From: Flavobacteriales bacterium UBA1820
GTDB lineage: Bacteria > Bacteroidota > Bacteroidia > Flavobacteriales > UBA1820
NCBI GenBank assembly: GCA_002314265.1
Contig: DCEW01000044.1
Span: forward strand, 4,211 to 20,873
Length of the DNA: 16,663 nt
Direction: 5' to 3'
Shown: piece after piece, positions 12,542 through 16,663 of the stretch
How positions within the stretch are numbered: the first letter of the stretch is position 1
Layout: each line of letters starts with the position of its first letter
Position numbers and translations under genes: made by a program
The notes under the pieces: generated by a model
Database searches by the model: none
What the model was told of the DNA's origin: nothing
Seen by the model: the letters and a program-made list of their open reading frames with translations, nothing else

Positions 12542-12961
12542 TTACGCGATTTCTACCAGGATGTCTCCCTGAAGTACGGAGTCCTGCGGTTTTACTTTCA
12601 CTGCTTTTACCACGCCGCCCACTTCGGCCATGATGGCGTTTTCCATCTTCATGGCTTCCATGACCATCAGCGTATCGCCGGATTTTACCGTGTCGCCTTC
12701 CTTGACGTTGACCGAGAGGATCACGCCCGGCAGGGGAGCTTCTACCTTGGATACGGCCGAGGAGCTTACCGGCTGTGTCTTGGCGTTCTGAGCTACGGGA
12801 GCATTGACCACCTTGGGCGTCTTGGGAGCGGCTTTGACCGCTTTCTCCATTTCCACCTTGAACGGAGTGCCGTTTACTTCGAGTTCGATGATGTTGTCTT
12901 CAGCGCCGGTAATGTCCACCGTAAAGTCGCTGTTGTTGATCTTGAATTTGTATGATTTCAT
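12542..12961 (-). CDS. mmdC: Biotin carboxyl carrier subunit of the decarboxylase
   Basis: 139 residues in three parts. An N-terminal beta-rich region (1-40, ELEVNGTPFKVEME) is followed by an Ala/Pro/Lys-rich flexible linker (about 41-72). The C-terminal biotinyl domain (73-139) contains EAPLPGVI and the biotinylation site EAMKMEN, with Lys105 as the modified residue. The biotin arm shuttles CO2 from the carboxyltransferase MmdA to the membrane beta subunit. The gene lies between the small membrane subunit (40 bases upstream) and mmdB (four bases downstream). No biotin carboxylase domain or gene is present in the operon, which supports a decarboxylase rather than an ATP-dependent carboxylase. 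Confidence 0.95.
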   Translation of the reverse strand: MKSYKFKINNSDFTVDITGAEDNIIELEVNGTPFKVEMEKAVKAAPKTPKVVNAPVAQNAKTQPVSSSAVSKVEAPLPGVILSVNVKEGDTVKSGDTLMVMEAMKMENAIMAEVGGVVKAVKVKPQDSVLQGDILVEIA

Positions 12962-13001
12962 TGTTTGCGTGATTTATCGATTGGAACAATCCGTGAACGG
13001 C

Positions 13002-13397
13002 TCATCGCCTGGATTTGAAAATGCGCGCATGGGTTGCATAGATCTTGGAGCTCCACGGGGAGTAGATCTTGGCTGCGCGGTCGATGGTGATGATGGTATT
13101 CTCCTCGGCCATCGAATCCTCCATGTACCGATAGATGGCTGCCGAGATGGCGGCTACCGTATTGGCCGGCAGTTTGCCTTTCAGAGGAACGGGCGCATCG
13201 GCGGCCTCCTTGTTGACCGTTTTCTTCATGCGCAGTCCCTTGGACATGTAGCGGAACAGCAGGATGAATATCACAGCGATGACGGCCATGATCAGGATGA
13301 CCAGAACCGATCCGCCTACACCGATAATGAACGCAGTATCTCCGTTGGCCGGCATTTCGGCCGATGCTGAAAGCAGGAAATTCGTCATGTTCACCAT
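13002..13397 (-). CDS. mmdD: Small membrane subunit of Na+-pumping decarboxylase (OadG/MmdD-like)
   Basis: 131 residues. One strong transmembrane helix lies at about 22-50 (AFIIGVGGSVLVILIMAVIAVIFILLF) after a short N-terminus, followed by a basic stretch (RYMSKGLRMKKTVNK). The soluble tail ends with SPWSSKIYATHARIFKSRR; the PWSSKIY segment is typical of Bacteroidota OadG-like subunits. It is thought to hold the carboxyltransferase and carrier to the membrane beta subunit. The gene begins three bases after the mmdA stop. Met4 (ATG at 13386-13388) is an equally possible start, since neither has a Shine-Dalgarno site. The family is poorly conserved, so context contributes much to this call. Confidence 0.85.
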   Translation of the reverse strand: MVNMTNFLLSASAEMPANGDTAFIIGVGGSVLVILIMAVIAVIFILLFRYMSKGLRMKKTVNKEAADAPVPLKGKLPANTVAAISAAIYRYMEDSMAEENTIITIDRAAKIYSPWSSKIYATHARIFKSRR

Positions 13398-13400
13398 GGT

Positions 13401-14963
13401 TTACAAAGGAATGTTGCCGTGTTTCTTGGCAGGGTTCAACTGTTTCTTGTTGGCCAGAGCCTCCAGGGCGCGGATGATGCGGAAACGGGTGTTCTTCGGG
13501 ATGATCACGTCGTCGATGTAGCCCAGCGAAGCAGCCTGGTACGGGTTGGCGAATTCCTTGGTGTATTCGTCCTCCTTTTCCTGGATGAATTTGGCTTTCG
13601 CCTCGGGATCTTCCATCTTCTTGAGGTCGCCTCCATTGAGAATGCCTACTGCACCCTTGGCACCCATCACAGCGATCTCGGCCGAAGGCCATGCGTAGTT
13701 CATGTCGCCACGCAGCTGTTTGGGGCTCATCACGCAGTGTGCACCGCCGTAGGATTTGCGCAGGGTAACGGTTACCTTGGGCACGGTAGCTTCACCGAAT
13801 GCGTAGAGCAGTTTGGCTCCGTGTACGATCACCCCTCCGTACTCCTGACCCGAGCCAGGCAGGAAGCCGGGAACGTCCACCAGTACGACCAACGGAATGT
13901 TGAACGCGTCGCAGAAACGTACGAAACGAGCCGCCTTGCGCGAAGAGTTGATGTCCAATACGCCGGCCAGGAACTTCGGCTGGTTGGCCACGATGCCCAC
14001 CGGACGTCCGTTGAAGCGGGCAAAGCCCACGATGATGCTCTTGGCATAGCTGGAGTGAACTTCCAGCAGTTCGCCGTTGTCCACGATGGCCTTGATGACC
14101 TCCATCATGTCGTACGGTTTGTTGGGGTCGTCGGGGATGATGTCGTTGAGCGAATCTTCCAGACGGTCGATCGGGTCGTTGCACGAGATGATGGGAGCTT
14201 CCTCCAGGTTGTTGGACGGCAGATAGCTCAGCAGTTTGCGGATCAGCAGGATGCCTTCCTGGTCGTCCTTGGCCACGAAGTGCGTTACACCCGATTTGGT
14301 GGCGTGTACGCTGGCTCCGCCCAGTTTCTCGGTGGTGATGTCCTCGCCCGTTACCGATTTGACTACTGTCGGACCGGTGAGGAACATGTACGAGGTGGAT
14401 TCCGTCATCAGGATGAAGTCCGTCAGTGCCGGGGAATATACCGACCCTCCGGCGCACGGGCCGAAGATACCGGAGATCTGCGGAATGACACCGGACGCCA
14501 GGATGTTGCGCTGGAAAATCTCGGCGAAACCGGCCAGGGAACGAACGCCTTCCTGGATGCGGGCGCCGCCCGAGTCGTTCAGGGCGATCACCGGAGCGCC
14601 TACCAGCATGGCCTGATCCATGATCTTGCAGATCTTCAGGGCAAACGTTTCCGAAAGGCTACCGCCGAATACGGTGAAGTCCTGCGCAGCGACATACACC
14701 ACGCGGCCATCCACCGTACCGCGACCGGTTACCACGCCGTCGCCGTAGTATTTTTGTTTGTCCATGCCGAAGGCGGTGGTGCGGTGCGTGACGAACATGT
14801 CGAATTCCTCGAAGGAACCTTCGTCCAACAGCAGGTCGATGCGTTCGCGGGCCGTCAGTTTGTTTTTGTTGTGCTGGGAAGCGATACGCTTTTCCCCTCC
14901 GCCCAGGTAAGCTACGTCCCTTTTCTCGACGAGCTCGCGGATTTTTGCGGTGATTTCAGACAT
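13401..14963 (-). CDS. mmdA: Methylmalonyl-CoA decarboxylase alpha subunit (acyl-CoA carboxyltransferase)
   Basis: 520 residues, full length for the family. It is a biotin-dependent carboxyltransferase that moves the carboxyl group from (S)-methylmalonyl-CoA to the biotin carrier, leaving propionyl-CoA. Crotonase-like halves are visible: [21 protein letters not shown] at the N-terminus, [18 protein letters not shown] and [20 protein letters not shown] in the first half, and [16 protein letters not shown] with [13 protein letters not shown] in the second. The C-terminus is KKHGNIPL, as in MmdA and propionyl-CoA carboxylase beta chains. It follows mce by 61 bases and heads the carrier and pump subunits. 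Sequence alone allows propionyl-CoA carboxylase beta; the absence of a biotin carboxylase and the presence of the pump subunits favour the decarboxylase. Confidence 0.95.
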   Translation of the reverse strand: MSEITAKIRELVEKRDVAYLGGGEKRIASQHNKNKLTARERIDLLLDEGSFEEFDMFVTHRTTAFGMDKQKYYGDGVVTGRGTVDGRVVYVAAQDFTVFGGSLSETFALKICKIMDQAMLVGAPVIALNDSGGARIQEGVRSLAGFAEIFQRNILASGVIPQISGIFGPCAGGSVYSPALTDFILMTESTSYMFLTGPTVVKSVTGEDITTEKLGGASVHATKSGVTHFVAKDDQEGILLIRKLLSYLPSNNLEEAPIISCNDPIDRLEDSLNDIIPDDPNKPYDMMEVIKAIVDNGELLEVHSSYAKSIIVGFARFNGRPVGIVANQPKFLAGVLDINSSRKAARFVRFCDAFNIPLVVLVDVPGFLPGSGQEYGGVIVHGAKLLYAFGEATVPKVTVTLRKSYGGAHCVMSPKQLRGDMNYAWPSAEIAVMGAKGAVGILNGGDLKKMEDPEAKAKFIQEKEDEYTKEFANPYQAASLGYIDDVIIPKNTRFRIIRALEALANKKQLNPAKKHGNIPL

Positions 14964-15024
14964 AACAGTATGGATTGTGTTTCTTTTTTCGTGTGAGAGC
15001 TATCTTCGGTAAAAATTCCGGAAA

Positions 15025-15468
15025 TTATTCGCAGTCGCAGGATTTGCAGCCGCAGGAACCTTCGTTGGGGTTTTCACACAGTTCGGTCAGCACGCCGAAA
15101 GTGGACTTGGGATGCAGGAATGCGATGTTGAGGCCTTCCGCACCATGGCGGGGAGTCTTGTCGATGAGCATAACGCCTTTCTCTTCGGCATCTTTGAGCT
15201 GGGCAGGCAGGTCTTTCACGGCAAAGGCCATGTGTTGGATGCCCTGGCCTTTCTTCTCGATGAATTTGCCGATCGGGCCGTCCGGAGCGGTGGATTCCAG
15301 CAATTCGATCTTGGTCTGACCTACCTTGAAGAAAGCGGTGCGGACTTTCTGTTCGGCTACCTCTTCGATGGCGTAGCACTTCAGCCCCAGGGCTTCTTCG
15401 TAAAACTTGATGGCCTCCTCGAGGTTGCTCACTGCGATACCGATGTGTTCGATATGATCTACTTTCAT
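15025..15468 (-). CDS. mce: Methylmalonyl-CoA epimerase with cysteine-rich tail
   Basis: 147 residues, vicinal-oxygen-chelate fold. The enzyme interconverts (R)- and (S)-methylmalonyl-CoA using a divalent metal. Likely metal ligands are His8 (HIGIAV), Glu55 (KIELLE), His79 (GIQHMAFAV) and Glu129 (VLTELCE), in the order expected for the family. The two beta-alpha-beta-beta-beta halves are intact. The protein then continues beyond the usual end into a tail containing SCGCKSCDCE: Cys139, Cys141, Cys144 and Cys146 in a CxCxxCxC pattern, which is not part of the epimerase fold. It is first in the mmd operon and supplies the (S) isomer to MmdA. meaB diverges from it across a 133-base gap with no clear minus-strand promoter. 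Confidence 0.93.
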   Translation of the reverse strand: MKVDHIEHIGIAVSNLEEAIKFYEEALGLKCYAIEEVAEQKVRTAFFKVGQTKIELLESTAPDGPIGKFIEKKGQGIQHMAFAVKDLPAQLKDAEEKGVMLIDKTPRHGAEGLNIAFLHPKSTFGVLTELCENPNEGSCGCKSCDCE

Positions 15469-15562
15469 GATTTAAAAGTTTATGAAGTTGATTTTTAAGG
15501 TGTTTTGTTCTTGTCCAAAATTTTTACCTGGCAAATTTCGGTATTTATTGTGTATAAATCGC

Positions 15563-15570
15563 GATATTTG
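15563..15570 (+). promoter_or_regulatory. Candidate -7 element for meaB
   Basis: GATATTTG matches TAnnTTTG at seven of eight positions and lies 31 bases before the meaB ATG. No TTTG is seen at -33. It is the best candidate in the AT-rich divergent spacer 15469-15601. Confidence 0.35.
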
Positions 15571-15601
15571 CGCTAAAATTTTCAACAAAGTTTTTCCTCA
15601 A

Positions 15602-16630
15602 ATGCCTCTAACCTACACACCGAGAAAACGTTTCTCTCCCCAAGAATACGCCCAGGCGATCCTCGCGGGAGACCGCATCATGCTTTCAAGAGCCATTACG
15701 CTGATCGAGAGCAAATTGCCTTCCGATGTCGCCCTGGCCGAAAAGGTGCTGGAGATCATCCTTCCCCACACCGGCAACAGCCTGCGCGTGGGCATCACCG
15801 GCGTGCCGGGCGTGGGCAAATCGACTTTTATCGAATCGTTCGGCAAACTGATTACCGGCATGGGCAAGAAGTTGGCCGTGCTGACCATCGACCCCTCTTC
15901 CCAACGTTCCAAAGGTTCTATCCTGGGCGACAAGACCCGCATGGAATCCCTGGCCAACGACCCGATGGCCTACATCCGTCCCTCGGCTTCCGGAGCTACT
16001 TTGGGCGGGGTGAACAACAAGACGCGCGAGACGATGTTGTTGTGCGAAGCGGCCGGTTACGAAGTGATCCTGATCGAAACGGTCGGGGTAGGGCAGAGCG
16101 AAACGACGGTGGCCGAGATCGCCGACTTTTTCCTGCTGCTGATGCTGGCCGGAGCGGGCGACGAGCTCCAGGGTATCAAGAAGGGCATCATGGAGATGGC
16201 CGATGCACTGGTGATCACCAAGGCCGACGGCGACAATGTTACCATGAGTCAAATGGCGGCCCGGGAGTACGCCAATGCGATGCGTTTGTTCCCGGCGCAG
16301 GATTCGGGTTGGGAACCCGAGGTACTCACCTGTTCTTCCGTGGAACAGCGCGGTTTGGATGCCGTCTGGGACGTGATCGTCCGCCATCATGAGCTGATGT
16401 GCCAGACGGGGTATTTCCAGGCCAAACGCATGGAACAGAACATCGCATGGATGAACGAGATCATCGACTACTACCTGAAATACGATTTTCTGCATGCACC
16501 TGCCGTGAGCGAGGTGTTGGACTTTACCCAGCATCAGGTCGAAAGCGGCAAGCTGCCCGCCATCACGGCGGCCAAACGCCTTTTGGAGCGTTTCCGGGGT
16601 GAAAGTGCGGAAGGAGCCGACGAGAAATAA
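15602..16630 (+). CDS. meaB: MeaB/ArgK-family GTPase, methylmalonyl-CoA mutase chaperone
   Basis: 342 residues from the ATG at 15602; the open frame upstream to 15482 is an AT-rich leader without family similarity. This G3E-class P-loop GTPase guards methylmalonyl-CoA mutase, gating cofactor B12 loading and protecting it from inactivation. Walker A is GVPGVGKS at 67-74. The TIDPSSQRSKGSILGDKTRM block lies at 95-114, and the G3 region ETVGVGQSE at 159-167. The G4 base-recognition motif reads TKAD at 206-209, with Thr in place of the usual Asn. A helical C-terminal dimerisation segment follows. It is the only plus-strand gene and is divergent from mce-mmd. The mutase genes themselves are not in the window. 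Only 33 bases follow the stop and hold no terminator. Confidence 0.93.
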   Translation: MPLTYTPRKRFSPQEYAQAILAGDRIMLSRAITLIESKLPSDVALAEKVLEIILPHTGNSLRVGITGVPGVGKSTFIESFGKLITGMGKKLAVLTIDPSSQRSKGSILGDKTRMESLANDPMAYIRPSASGATLGGVNNKTRETMLLCEAAGYEVILIETVGVGQSETTVAEIADFFLLLMLAGAGDELQGIKKGIMEMADALVITKADGDNVTMSQMAAREYANAMRLFPAQDSGWEPEVLTCSSVEQRGLDAVWDVIVRHHELMCQTGYFQAKRMEQNIAWMNEIIDYYLKYDFLHAPAVSEVLDFTQHQVESGKLPAITAAKRLLERFRGESAEGADEK

Positions 16631-16663
16631 AGGTAAAATCCCTCCTGTAAAAAAAGCGCTGCG

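Noticed and set aside
11362..14996. Long + strand open frames (about 423 and 525 codons) opposite the decarboxylase operon.
   Set aside because: They are mirror frames of conserved mmdB and mmdA; the translations are His/Asp/Arg-rich without family features.
15482..15601. 40-residue N-terminal extension of MeaB.
   Set aside because: The region is AT-rich, contains the candidate -7 element and has no similarity to MeaB; the ATG at 15602 fits the family's start.

Overview
The window looks like a stretch of core chromosome from a member of the Bacteroidota, most likely Bacteroidales and possibly close to Rikenellaceae/Alistipes. The phylum call rests on several promoters with a -7 box of the form TAnnTTTG, the absence of strong Shine-Dalgarno sites, a TonB receptor with an N-terminal carboxypeptidase-regulatory domain, and a sodium-pumping methylmalonyl-CoA decarboxylase operon. 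The family-level guess is inference from the moderately GC-rich coding sequence. Fifteen of the sixteen genes recognised lie on the minus strand; only the last one (meaB) is on the plus strand. I see no insertion sequence, phage gene, CRISPR array, tRNA or rRNA.

Layout, in minus-strand reading order from the right. A catabolic operon comes first: methylmalonyl-CoA epimerase (mce), then carboxyltransferase (mmdA), small membrane subunit (mmdD/OadG-like), biotin carrier (mmdC) and sodium-pump beta subunit (mmdB/OadB-like). It is closed by a very strong intrinsic terminator at 11226-11257. meaB, the GTPase chaperone of methylmalonyl-CoA mutase, diverges from mce. Together these genes serve the succinate/propionate branch: the mutase (not in the window) makes (R)-methylmalonyl-CoA, the epimerase converts it to the (S) form, and the membrane decarboxylase makes propionyl-CoA while exporting Na+.

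Next come an S4-domain RNA-binding protein and an uncharacterised secreted protein with a carboxypeptidase-regulatory-like domain (10593-11030 and 9374-10576). A near-consensus promoter at 9313-9343 then starts a TPR membrane protein followed by ribH (riboflavin pathway). Three bases after the ribH stop a thiamine pyrophosphate riboswitch begins, in the leader of a 788-residue TonB-dependent outer-membrane receptor, which is therefore a good candidate for thiamine(-precursor) uptake.

The left part holds a FlK-like hot-dog thioesterase with its own promoter, then plsC and recO (overlapping by 4 bases) and rseP, then the ribosomal cluster rplM-rpsI, rpsB and the first 26 codons of tsf. The leaders of rplM and rpsB both contain plausible RNA structures that could serve in autoregulation.

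Nothing here is a clearly new multi-gene system. The items most worth checking are the TPP-riboswitch/TonB receptor arrangement directly behind ribH, the structured rpsB leader, the complete FlK-type catalytic triad in a gut-type bacterium, and the CxCxxCxC tail on the epimerase.
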